Positions 27,496 through 34,410 of a stretch of 64,000 nt of DNA are shown here, in pieces. Every line of letters begins with the position of its first letter. Position 1 is the stretch's first letter. The stretch is from Pedobacter sp. N36a (GTDB lineage Bacteria > Bacteroidota > Bacteroidia > Sphingobacteriales > Sphingobacteriaceae), in contig NZ_JACSZW010000001.1 of the NCBI RefSeq assembly GCF_014472395.1, forward strand, positions 770,626-834,625, in the 5' to 3' direction. Both the position numbers and the translations under genes were made by a program. The notes beneath the pieces were generated by a model. That model had not been told where the DNA came from, made no database searches, and worked only from the letters and a program-made list of their open reading frames with translations.

Positions 27496-27569
27496 GCATC
27501 CATAGCTCAGCTGGATAGAGCAACGGTTTTCTAAACCGTAGGTCATAGGTTCGAATCCTATTGGGTGTA
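27496..27569 (+). tRNA. tRNA-Arg (anticodon TCT)
   Basis: A 74-nt cloverleaf folds by hand. The acceptor stem is GCATCCA with TGGGTGT (one G-T at each end region). The D arm contains GCTC and GAGC, the anticodon stem ACGGT/ACCGT has loop TTTCTAA (anticodon TCT, reading AGA), and the T arm ATAGG/CCTAT has loop TTCGAAT. Discriminator is A; the CCA tail is not encoded. A promoter precedes and a terminator follows, so it is a single-gene transcript. Confidence 0.95.
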
Positions 27570-27593
27570 CGAGAGATTTATCTCTTAAATTAA

Positions 27594-27624
27594 GGCGACG
27601 TTGCTCCAGACGTCGTCTTTTTTT
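27594..27624 (+). terminator. Terminator of tRNA-Arg
   Basis: Eight-base stem GGCGACGT against ACGTCGTC (one G-T pair), followed by seven T. Confidence 0.85.
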
Positions 27625-27736
27625 GTTTAAAAACAACGCTGCATTTCAATATACTGCCTGCCACACCAAGTGTATTTTCAGTCATTCCTTTATTGATAAG
27701 TATATTTTTGCTCTTCTGACACTGAACCCGATTGCA

Positions 27737-28189
27737 TTAACTTGGATCCATAATCATCTCCATATGAGGTATATCGTCCTCAAAATAGGCTATATCTGTT
27801 TCCTTAAAGCCAAGTGCGGCATAAAAATCTTTCGCATAGGTTTGCGCGCCGATACGAATGGCCACCTTGCCAAACAGTTCATGACATTTTTCAATAGCCA
27901 GTTTCATTAAGACCTTACCTGCCCCGGTGCCCCGCACCTTAGAACTGGTCACAACTCTACCGATCGATACCTCAGAAAAAGAGAGTCCAGCGGGAACTAA
28001 TCTGGCATAGGCCACCAAAATTCCATCTTTTAAAAGCATCAGGTGGTCACAATGCTGATCTTTATTATCAGTATCCTGGTAGCTGCATTTTTGTTCGACA
28101 ACAAAAACTTCGTTCCGAAGTCTTAAAATTTGATAAAGTTCATCAGGGGTCAAATCCTTGAATTTCTTTACAACTGTTTGGTATTCCAT
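27737..28189 (-). CDS. GNAT N-acetyltransferase, ElaA-like
   Basis: A 150-residue single-domain GNAT enzyme. The N-terminal half has LYQILRLRNEVFVVEQKCSYQDTDNKD, the signature of the ElaA branch. The acetyl-CoA binding motif A is IGRVVTSSKVRGTGAGKVLM (strand, then the R/Q-x-x-G-x-G/A loop). The C-terminal strand-helix includes YAKDFYAALGF. Such enzymes acetylate an amine using acetyl-CoA in the cytosol; the ElaA substrate is not known. Length matches the family (about 150). It has its own promoter-like element and no operon partner. Confidence 0.88.
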   Translation of the reverse strand: MEYQTVVKKFKDLTPDELYQILRLRNEVFVVEQKCSYQDTDNKDQHCDHLMLLKDGILVAYARLVPAGLSFSEVSIGRVVTSSKVRGTGAGKVLMKLAIEKCHELFGKVAIRIGAQTYAKDFYAALGFKETDIAYFEDDIPHMEMIMDPS

Positions 28190-28211
28190 TTATAAATTAC
28201 TTTATGTGTTA

Positions 28212-28219
28212 CAAATCTA
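28212..28219 (-). promoter_or_regulatory. Promoter of the ElaA-like gene
   Basis: The minus strand reads TAGATTTG, matching TAnnTTTG, with a TTG about 16 bp upstream. Predicted leader about 19 nt. Confidence 0.5.
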
Positions 28220-28464
28220 AAGCGTAATTGCTGGCCAATGAAAGTTACGACAATCCCTTAGGAAAGACCGGCATCCATAATTAGCCGTAAATTAAAACAA
28301 CCTTCGGTCAGGCATCAAAGTTTGGATGCAAAATAATGCAATAAAATGCTAATTTCTCATGTATTAATGATTTAATCGCATTACAAAATGAACCTGCTGG
28401 CGAAAAAACGAACATTGCTTGATTTACACTGACAAGACATCTCAAAATTTGACCTCCTAACTAT

Positions 28465-28472
28465 TACCTTTG
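28465..28472 (+). promoter_or_regulatory. -7 promoter element of the GlxA-like regulator, nearly leaderless
   Basis: TACCTTTG matches TAnnTTTG. Its last base is 4 nt before the ATG at 28477, so the predicted transcription start falls within a base or two of the start codon. A TTTG lies 13 bp upstream, shorter than usual. Confidence 0.45.
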
Positions 28473-28476
28473 AAAA

Positions 28477-29394
28477 ATGAGTTCCAATCGTGTTATATTT
28501 TTCTTATTTGACAGCGTTCATCTTTTGGATCTGGCAGGCACTGTAACCGTTTTCTATGAATCCGGATGCTGTGGAAAACCATACGATATGCATTACGTTT
28601 CTCCATATCAAAATCCTGGAACCTCATCCGGTCTTGGATTTACAAATGTGGCACCACTCAGTTCCGTAACCGTTAATCAGGATGATATTGTGATTGTAGC
28701 TGGAATGGAGATTGAAAAATGGAACAGAGCAGATGACCAGCTCTGGATACCCTGGCTGCAATCTGCCGCTCAAAGTGGTGCGATGATATCTTCAGTTTGT
28801 ACCGCAGCCTTTGCCCTTGCAGCTGCAGGGCTCTTAAACGGTCAGAATTGCACTACACACTGGGCATGGACTACGGTTTTACAGCAGAAATATCCACTAC
28901 TTAAAGTCATAGAGAATAGGCTATTCGTGCAAAGTGGCCGGATTTTTACAAGTGCAGGAATTGCCACAGGCATTGATCTAGCACTCTACCTTGTTGAACA
29001 GCAGCATGGGGCAGCTTTCTCCTGCCTAGTCGCACAAGACATGGTAGTTTACATACGCAGAGACGGAGCGGAAGCTCAAAGCAGCATCTATCTGCAAAAC
29101 AGACAGCACATTAACCATTACATACATCAGGTACAAGATTATATCACCAAGCATTTACAACATAAAATAACCATAGGAGAACTGGCGGATTTAATTTTTG
29201 TAAGCCCGCGAAACCTGACACGCTTATTTAAATCTGCCACAGGAACCACTATAGGGCAATATATCCAATTGTTAAGACAGGAAAAAGCGAAGCATCTGCT
29301 AAAGACCAAACACAAGATAGCCTGGATTGCAAAAGAATGTGGCTATAGCAGCACTGCTCAATTGCGAAAATTTGTCAAAGAGGCAAATGATTAA
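28477..29394 (+). CDS. GlxA-like transcriptional regulator (DJ-1/PfpI domain fused to AraC HTH)
   Basis: A 305-residue regulator. Residues 1-170 form a DJ-1/PfpI-type amidotransferase fold: RVIFFLFDSVHLLDLAG at the start and the nucleophile elbow SSVCTAAFALAAAGLL with Cys108, plus a THWAWT block. Residues 205-300 hold two AraC helix-turn-helix motifs (ITIGELADLIFVSPRNLTRLFK and IAWIAKECGYSSTAQLRKF). In this family the DJ-1 part usually serves as effector-binding domain. The exported DJ-1 gene starts 94 bp downstream on the same strand and could be its target. Confidence 0.93.
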   Translation: MSSNRVIFFLFDSVHLLDLAGTVTVFYESGCCGKPYDMHYVSPYQNPGTSSGLGFTNVAPLSSVTVNQDDIVIVAGMEIEKWNRADDQLWIPWLQSAAQSGAMISSVCTAAFALAAAGLLNGQNCTTHWAWTTVLQQKYPLLKVIENRLFVQSGRIFTSAGIATGIDLALYLVEQQHGAAFSCLVAQDMVVYIRRDGAEAQSSIYLQNRQHINHYIHQVQDYITKHLQHKITIGELADLIFVSPRNLTRLFKSATGTTIGQYIQLLRQEKAKHLLKTKHKIAWIAKECGYSSTAQLRKFVKEAND

Positions 29395-29462
29395 AACATT
29401 AATCTCAGGTCAAATGGCCGGATTGTGATGATGACTGTCCTGATTTATTCATCCCGTTCTCC

Positions 29463-29470
29463 TAATTTTG
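29463..29470 (+). promoter_or_regulatory. -7 promoter element of the exported DJ-1 gene
   Basis: TAATTTTG matches TAnnTTTG, predicting transcription start near 29474 and a 15-nt leader to the ATG at 29489. Confidence 0.5.
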
Positions 29471-29488
29471 GGTTTAAATAATACATTT

Positions 29489-30268
29489 ATGAAACGACTA
29501 TTACTCTTCATACTTTTAATTCCTTGCTTTGCATTTAGGCAAGGAGATGGAACGACCTATGTGTGTCCGCCTTGCAACCATCCATGTGATACTGCCGTTT
29601 ACGAACAACCCGGCATTTGTAAGCATTGCGGAATGACATTAGCTGAGAAAAACCAGCAGCTGTTGGAGGATAAAAAAATAACGGTTTGCTTTTACTTATA
29701 TGACGGCGTAGAAGTACTTGATTTCGCAGGGCCGATGGAAGTCTTTTCCTATGCAGGCTTTAAAGTCATCACTGTTGCAAAAACTAAAAATCCACTATTG
29801 TCGCAGGGAATTCTTAAAATCATTCCGGATTACAGCATTAAGGATGCTCCGCAAACAGATATTTTTGCAGTATTTGGTGGCTCGGATGAAGTCGCAGCGG
29901 ATGATCCGGAGGTTATTTCCTGGATAAAATCCAGGGATAGCAGTACTAAAAGTTATTTCTCCGTTTGTACAGGCGCATTCATTCTAGGAAAAGCGGGACT
30001 GCTGGATCAGCTCACAGTAACTACTTTTCATAAAAGCATCGACCATCTTCAAAAAGCAGTGCCAAAAGCTAAAGTACTTCAAAATGTACGCTATGTTGAC
30101 AATGGCAGGGTCATCACTACAGCAGGAATATCGGCTGGCATAGATGGCGCACTCCACCTGGTTGCAAAATTGAAAGGTAAAGCAGCAGCTGAAGCCATTG
30201 CAAAACAAATGGAATATGATAAATACCAGCCTGAACAAGGGTTGGATCTATCAAACCCGAAAAAATAA
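29489..30268 (+). CDS. Exported DJ-1/PfpI protein with N-terminal Cys-rich metal-binding module
   Basis: A 259-residue protein. A signal peptide (MKRLLLFILLIPCFAF) is followed by a short Cys-rich module with Cys26, Cys29, Cys33, Cys44 and Cys47 (YVCPPCNHPCD, then GICKHCGMTL), resembling the heavy-metal-binding zinc-ribbon module of efflux adaptors. Residues 62-245 are a DJ-1/PfpI domain: ITVCFYLYDGVEVLDFAGPMEV and nucleophile Cys160 in YFSVCTGAFILGKAGLL, close to isonitrile hydratase and GlxA sensor domains but without AraC HTH. I use the ATG at 29489 because a TTG seven codons upstream lies inside the promoter element. The combination of export, metal module and DJ-1 fold is unusual. Function unknown; amidase, hydratase or chaperone activity is possible. 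Confidence 0.8.
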   Translation: MKRLLLFILLIPCFAFRQGDGTTYVCPPCNHPCDTAVYEQPGICKHCGMTLAEKNQQLLEDKKITVCFYLYDGVEVLDFAGPMEVFSYAGFKVITVAKTKNPLLSQGILKIIPDYSIKDAPQTDIFAVFGGSDEVAADDPEVISWIKSRDSSTKSYFSVCTGAFILGKAGLLDQLTVTTFHKSIDHLQKAVPKAKVLQNVRYVDNGRVITTAGISAGIDGALHLVAKLKGKAAAEAIAKQMEYDKYQPEQGLDLSNPKK

Positions 30269-30302
30269 TAAAAGGCGACGTTACGCTAAACGTCGCCTTT
30301 TA
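30269..30302. terminator. Bidirectional terminator
   Basis: A 14-bp perfect stem (TAAAAGGCGACGTT and its complement at 30269-30282 and 30289-30302) around a 6-nt loop, with A-run and T-run built into the arms. It separates the exported DJ-1 gene (+) from the sigma factor gene (-). Confidence 0.92.
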
Positions 30303-30306
30303 TAGT

Positions 30307-31167
30307 TTAAAAATATTCGGCTAAATAAGGCGTTCTGCAATGCTGTCTTAAAGTTTTCAGTGCCCTGTCTTTTAATTGTCGGATGCGTTCCTTGCTCAGG
30401 TTAAAAACTTCCACCATATCATCCAATGTCAATGCAGTATGGTTGTCCAGGCCAAAGAATAAAGTGATGATCCATTTTTCCCTTTCCGGAAGTACACCTA
30501 AAGTACGCTGTAAATCCTCGCTCAGCGATTCCGTCATCATCTGTGCGTCTGTATTTGGAACATTGGTATTGGCCAGACTATCCAGCAAGCTAAAACCACT
30601 TTCCTCATTGGTGGTCATATCCAGTGAAAAAGACAGCGGTGCGCTCGATAGATAATCGGAAACCTTATCTGCAGAAAGCTCTGTTTCCTGAGAAATCTCT
30701 TCATAAGTAGGCAAACGTTCCAGCTTCTGTTCTAATAAATCTGAGGCTTTATTAATTTTGATGATGCCCAATACCTGATTTCCAGGAAGGCGAATCATTC
30801 TCTTTTGATCGGCCAATGCCTGCATGATGCTCTGACGAATCCACCACACGGCAAAAGAGATAAATTTGAAACCTTTGGTATCGTCAAATCGCTCCGCAGC
30901 TTTAATTAACCCCAGGTTGCCTTCACTGATCAGATCAGCCAGCTGCAGACCTCTATTCTGATACTTTTTAGCTACAGAAACGACAAAGCGCAAATTGGTT
31001 TTCACCAGTTTATCCAGGGCTGCTTTATCTCCTTTTTTAATTCTTCTGGCCAGATTCAACTCTTCTTCTACATTTACCAGGTCGATTCTTCCGATATCGG
31101 TCAGGTATTTATCAATAGATTCGGAGTCCCGATTGGTAATGGATGGTGCAATCTTTAACTGTCTCAT
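30307..31167 (-). CDS. RpoD-like sigma-70 factor, divergent paralogue
   Basis: A 286-residue sigma factor, the length of the short Bacteroidetes primary sigma (no region 1.1). It begins MRQLKIAPSITNRDSESIDKYL. Region 2 is well kept (LRFVVSVAKKYQNRG, LISEGNLGLIKAAERFD, GFKFISFAVWWIRQSIMQAL). Regions 3 and 4 deviate from the primary factor as I know it: RMIRLPGNQVLGIIKINKA replaces the usual R(I/V)VRLPLN(Q/K)VG block, and region 4.2 reads LTLDDMVEVFNLSKERIRQLKDRALKTLRQ. This suggests a second, specialised RpoD-type factor rather than the housekeeping one, although I cannot exclude it. Its start overlaps the serC stop by four bases (ATGA), so it is coupled to serC. Confidence 0.85.
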   Translation of the reverse strand: MRQLKIAPSITNRDSESIDKYLTDIGRIDLVNVEEELNLARRIKKGDKAALDKLVKTNLRFVVSVAKKYQNRGLQLADLISEGNLGLIKAAERFDDTKGFKFISFAVWWIRQSIMQALADQKRMIRLPGNQVLGIIKINKASDLLEQKLERLPTYEEISQETELSADKVSDYLSSAPLSFSLDMTTNEESGFSLLDSLANTNVPNTDAQMMTESLSEDLQRTLGVLPEREKWIITLFFGLDNHTALTLDDMVEVFNLSKERIRQLKDRALKTLRQHCRTPYLAEYF

Positions 31168-32270
31168 ACCGTAACTTCATTTTTTAATGATATCTGCTTA
31201 TTTAAGATGTAACTTTCAAAATCCTGCATACATTTTACGAGTACTTCCACACTCGATATAGGTAAGGCATTGTATAAAGAAACTCTGAAACCGCCTGCGG
31301 AAGGATATCCTTTGATGCCTACAATACCTTTGGTGCTAGCAAAATCCAGGAATTCGCCTTCTAATGCCGGATGCTTTGTTTTGAAAGTCACATTCATTCT
31401 TGACCTGTCTGTGGGATTTGCCAGGCCATAAAACAAGGTATTTCTATCTATTTCTTTATATAACAAGCCTGATTTGGCGATGTTTTCTTTTTCCTGCTGG
31501 GCTACCCCTCCCTTTTCCTTCAGCCATCTTAAATTCAGCATGGCTACATATATTGAAAATACCGGAGGCGTATTAAACATAGAATTGTTGTCTATGTATA
31601 TCTGGTAGTCAGACATAGAAGGCACTTCGCGCTGAATCTTTTCCAGTAAACTATTTTTGATCACCACAAGCGTCATACCTGCGGGCCCCATATTCTTTTG
31701 TGCACCTGCATAGATCAGGTCGAAATCTGCAACCTCAATTGCTCTGCTGAAGATATCAGAAGACATATCGCAGATCACAGGGATTTGGGTGGCTGGAAAG
31801 CTAAATACCTCTGTTCCTTCAATCGTATTGTTTGAACAATAATGAAAATAAGCTGCGTCTGCTGGAATTTCGTAGCCAGTTGGAACATAGTAATAGTCTT
31901 TGTCTTTTGAGGAAGCTACAATCTCCACCTGTCCAAAGAACAAAGCTTCTTTGATGGCTTTCAAAGAAAAGAACCCAGTATCCAGATAAGCTGCTTTTTT
32001 ATCCTGCTGGAGGAAATTCATCGCCAGCATAGAAAACTGGGTGCTGGCACCTCCCTGCAAAAATACAACGCTGTAACCCGCAGGCACTCCAAGCAATTCT
32101 TTCACTAAATCCTGTGTTTCATTGATGACAGCTTCGAACTCTGGAGTACGGTGCGAGATCTCTAAAATACTTAGGCCAATGCCATTAAAATTCTTAACCG
32201 CGGCGGCGGCCTGATCTAAGACTTTAGCGGGTAAAATACATGGGCCTGCACCGAAATTATGTTTGATCAT
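31164..32270 (-). CDS. serC: Phosphoserine aminotransferase
   Basis: A 368-residue PLP enzyme converting 3-phosphohydroxypyruvate and glutamate to phosphoserine in serine synthesis (also used in pyridoxal synthesis in some bacteria). The N-terminal MIKHNFGAGPCILP is the family signature. The PLP Lys is Lys192 in LIYAGAQKNMGPAG. The phosphate-binding GGASTQF and C-terminal FRVSLYNALP blocks are present. A frame opening 45 bases upstream adds residues with no homology, so I use the ATG at 32270. It overlaps the sigma factor gene by four bases (ATGA). The divergent Lrp gene may regulate it. Confidence 0.96.
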   Translation of the reverse strand: MIKHNFGAGPCILPAKVLDQAAAAVKNFNGIGLSILEISHRTPEFEAVINETQDLVKELLGVPAGYSVVFLQGGASTQFSMLAMNFLQQDKKAAYLDTGFFSLKAIKEALFFGQVEIVASSKDKDYYYVPTGYEIPADAAYFHYCSNNTIEGTEVFSFPATQIPVICDMSSDIFSRAIEVADFDLIYAGAQKNMGPAGMTLVVIKNSLLEKIQREVPSMSDYQIYIDNNSMFNTPPVFSIYVAMLNLRWLKEKGGVAQQEKENIAKSGLLYKEIDRNTLFYGLANPTDRSRMNVTFKTKHPALEGEFLDFASTKGIVGIKGYPSAGGFRVSLYNALPISSVEVLVKCMQDFESYILNKQISLKNEVTV

Positions 32271-32583
32271 TGTTTTATAGGTTCTGGTTGATAGCTCCAA
32301 AGTTCGGAAGGTCAAAACGGATATCTCATTTTCCGTTTACATTCAGCAAATTTTTCTGTTTTGACTGCTTTATACCATACAATTTTTGGGCACCAATTCT
32401 AATGCTGGGCTACCGCAAAATTAAATTTCCCTACTTCCTTATTTTTTAAGGGGTTAAGGTAAGTTTTACACTATCCTTCCAGGGAAAGCCCGTAAATGTT
32501 TCATAAAAAATAAATAATACTATATTTGACCTTAATTACGTTGCAAAACATCTACACTAAGCTAGAAATCTATCTTCTGAAAA
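32271..32583. other. Divergent intergenic region between serC and the Lrp gene
   Basis: It holds the lrp-side promoter element TATATTTG (32521-32528). On the serC side only a one-mismatch element (GAACTTTG) near 32300 is seen. No open frame or strong hairpin was found in the remainder. Confidence 0.4.
32521..32528 (+). promoter_or_regulatory. -7 promoter element of the Lrp/AsnC gene
   Basis: TATATTTG matches TAnnTTTG; predicted transcription start near 32532 and a leader of about 52 nt. Confidence 0.5.
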
Positions 32584-33045
32584 ATGTCTAAACTAGATCC
32601 TACCCATCTTGGAATTTTGCGTCTTTTACAGGAAGATGCCCGAATGACGCACAAAGAATTGGCGAGAAGATTAAGGAAAAGTGTTTCTCCGATTTTTGAA
32701 CGTGTGAAATGGCTGGAGCAAAACGGCTATATCAAAGGATATACGGCTTTGGTAGACCTTCAGAAAAGCAGTAACAGCATCATTTCTTTCACGCATATCC
32801 AGATGAATGACCATTCCGAAGAAGCTTTAAGTGCTTTTCAAAAAGAAGTGGTACAGTTCGAAGATGTCAGGGAGTGTTATTATATCACTGGTAATTTTGA
32901 TTTCATCCTGAAAATCGTATCTCCGGATATGAAAGGTTACAACGATTTTTTACGCGGCCAATTGTCTAAATTGCCAAATGTAGGCAGCGTACAGAGCTTC
33001 CTCGTACTTTCTGAGGAGAAAAGAGATACCAGCTACAAGATCTAA
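32584..33045 (+). CDS. Lrp/AsnC-family transcriptional regulator
   Basis: A 153-residue regulator. The N-terminal HTH (LDPTHLGILRLLQEDARMTHKELARRLRKSVSPIFERVKWLEQNGYIKGYTALVD) is the AsnC-type winged helix. The C-terminal RAM domain (about 70-150) has VRECYYITGNFDFILKIVSPDMKGYNDFL, the amino-acid-binding and oligomerisation module. Such proteins respond to amino acids and control their metabolism. It is divergent from serC, which makes serine synthesis a plausible target, unproven. Confidence 0.94.
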   Translation: MSKLDPTHLGILRLLQEDARMTHKELARRLRKSVSPIFERVKWLEQNGYIKGYTALVDLQKSSNSIISFTHIQMNDHSEEALSAFQKEVVQFEDVRECYYITGNFDFILKIVSPDMKGYNDFLRGQLSKLPNVGSVQSFLVLSEEKRDTSYKI

Positions 33046-33222
33046 GCCAATAAGCCTGCTCAATTCCTTATTTAAAACTCCTTATTTAAACCTTTCTTTG
33101 GCGCTAATTGTTATACCCTAAGTCTTTTAAAAAATGAAGAAACGAAGGTCAAACGAAATCAGAAAAATCATTTTTTTAATCCCCAAACTGTCAAGTAATT
33201 TCAAAATAAGGTATTCCTGATA
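33046..33222. other. Intergenic stretch before the large inverted repeat
   Basis: AT-rich sequence after the Lrp gene. It contains only a 28-codon open frame at about 33134 with nothing to support it, and no recognisable promoter or terminator. Confidence 0.4.
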
Positions 33223-33382
33223 GTAGTCGGGAAGTGTTCGGGAAGAGAAGTGCCTTATAATAGGGTTCGGAGGGGGTTCGGTTAGGGTTCGCGTAGGGTT
33301 GCCTTAGTCTCTGCTATCCAAACCCTAACCGAACCCCCTCCTTCCTCTAAAGGAAAGCAGGTCTCTTCCCGACCACAACTAC
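33223..33382. repeat. Large inverted repeat with internal 11-bp tandem units
   Basis: A 21-bp perfect inverted repeat (33269-33289 and 33321-33341; left arm begins GGAGGGGGTTCGG) is nested in an outer one (GTGTTCGGGAAGAGA at 33234-33248 against TCTCTTCCCGACCAC at 33362-33376, 14 of 15 paired). Further GTAGT/ACTAC ends fall at 33223 and 33382. Inside, 33261-33304 is four tandem 11-mers with core AGGGTTCG (TAGGGTTCGGA, GGGGGTTCGGT, TAGGGTTCGCG, TAGGGTTGCCT). It is markedly G/C-rich against AT-rich flanks. It could be a MITE or REP-like repeat or a structured RNA. No transposase is nearby. Confidence 0.75.
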
Positions 33383-33435
33383 CCTCATTTCCCAAATAAA
33401 TTTACTTAATTTAGGATACATAAATTCGAATTCAG

Positions 33436-34410
33436 ATGATACAGGTAGCCTTATTACTTCCCAATAACTATCGTTTACTCAGTGTAGCCGCAATACTCGA
33501 TGTATTCGACACAGTGAATCATTACTATGAAGAAATCGGCAGAGCCCCCCTCTTTCAGATCAACCTGATCAGGAATACAACCATTTCCAAGGAAGGAACT
33601 ACCTTTGAAAAATACAATGCACTCAGCATATCCGAATCCGGACAGCAAAACCTCATCTTAATTCCAGCATTCGGTACCTCAGACCTCAATACGGCCATCC
33701 ATCAAAACCTGGAGTTCTTGCCATGGCTACAGCTCCAATACAAGACAGGTGCAGAATTAGCTAGTTTCTGTACAGGAGCCTTTTTATTGGCCGCTACAGG
33801 TTTACTCAACGGAAAAATTGCCACTACTCATGTCAATGCAAGTACGGCCTTTGCCAGCTGTTTTCCAGATGTTTATTTTACTCCTGAAAAGGTGGTCACC
33901 GCAGACCAGGGGATTTATACCAGTGGAGGCTCAACGAGTAGTTTTCATTTGATGCTGATGCTGATCCACAATTACTGCAGCCGTGATACCGCCATACACA
34001 TTGCAAAAATATTCTCCATTGATATGAACCGCGAACAGCAAAGCTATTTCGGTAGTTTTCAGCCGGTAAGAGATCATGGCGATGAGCTGGTTTCTAAAAC
34101 ACAGCTATGCATTGAAAATGCCTATAAAGAATCGGTAACGATTGAAGATATTCTGCAGCAGATTCCCTCCAGCAGGAGAAACATTGTGCGCAGATTTAAG
34201 CAGGCTACGGGAAATACCCTCATTGAATATTTACAAAAAACCAGAATTGAGGCGGCTAAAAAGCTTTTAGAGCAAACCAACCTCAGTATTCTGGAAGTAA
34301 TGTTAGATTCCGGCTATAATGATCTGAAAACGTTCAGACAGCTTTTTAAGAAAAACTCCGGAATGACACCTAAAGATTATAGGGATAAGTTTAAGCCGAA
34401 AGCCGCATAG
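33436..34410 (+). CDS. GlxA-like transcriptional regulator (DJ-1/PfpI domain fused to AraC HTH)
   Basis: A 324-residue regulator with the same architecture as the one near 28.5 kb but only distantly similar. The DJ-1/PfpI domain (1-190) starts MIQVALLLPNNYRLLSVAAILDVF and has Cys112 in ASFCTGAFLLAATGLLNGK with a THVNAS block. The AraC domain (215-320) ends DLKTFRQLFKKNSGMTPKDYRDKF, the classic second HTH. It is isolated: a large inverted repeat lies just upstream, and its last 20 bases overlap tail to tail with the PepSY gene on the other strand. Target genes unknown. Confidence 0.93.
   Translation: MIQVALLLPNNYRLLSVAAILDVFDTVNHYYEEIGRAPLFQINLIRNTTISKEGTTFEKYNALSISESGQQNLILIPAFGTSDLNTAIHQNLEFLPWLQLQYKTGAELASFCTGAFLLAATGLLNGKIATTHVNASTAFASCFPDVYFTPEKVVTADQGIYTSGGSTSSFHLMLMLIHNYCSRDTAIHIAKIFSIDMNREQQSYFGSFQPVRDHGDELVSKTQLCIENAYKESVTIEDILQQIPSSRRNIVRRFKQATGNTLIEYLQKTRIEAAKKLLEQTNLSILEVMLDSGYNDLKTFRQLFKKNSGMTPKDYRDKFKPKAA

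Noticed and set aside
27623..27910. 95-codon plus-strand open frame after tRNA-Arg
   Set aside because: It overlaps the tRNA terminator and most of it is antisense to the conserved GNAT gene; the product shows no family features.
33261..33304. Tandem 11-mers considered as a CRISPR array
   Set aside because: Units are contiguous without spacers, far too short, part of a palindrome, and no cas gene is present.
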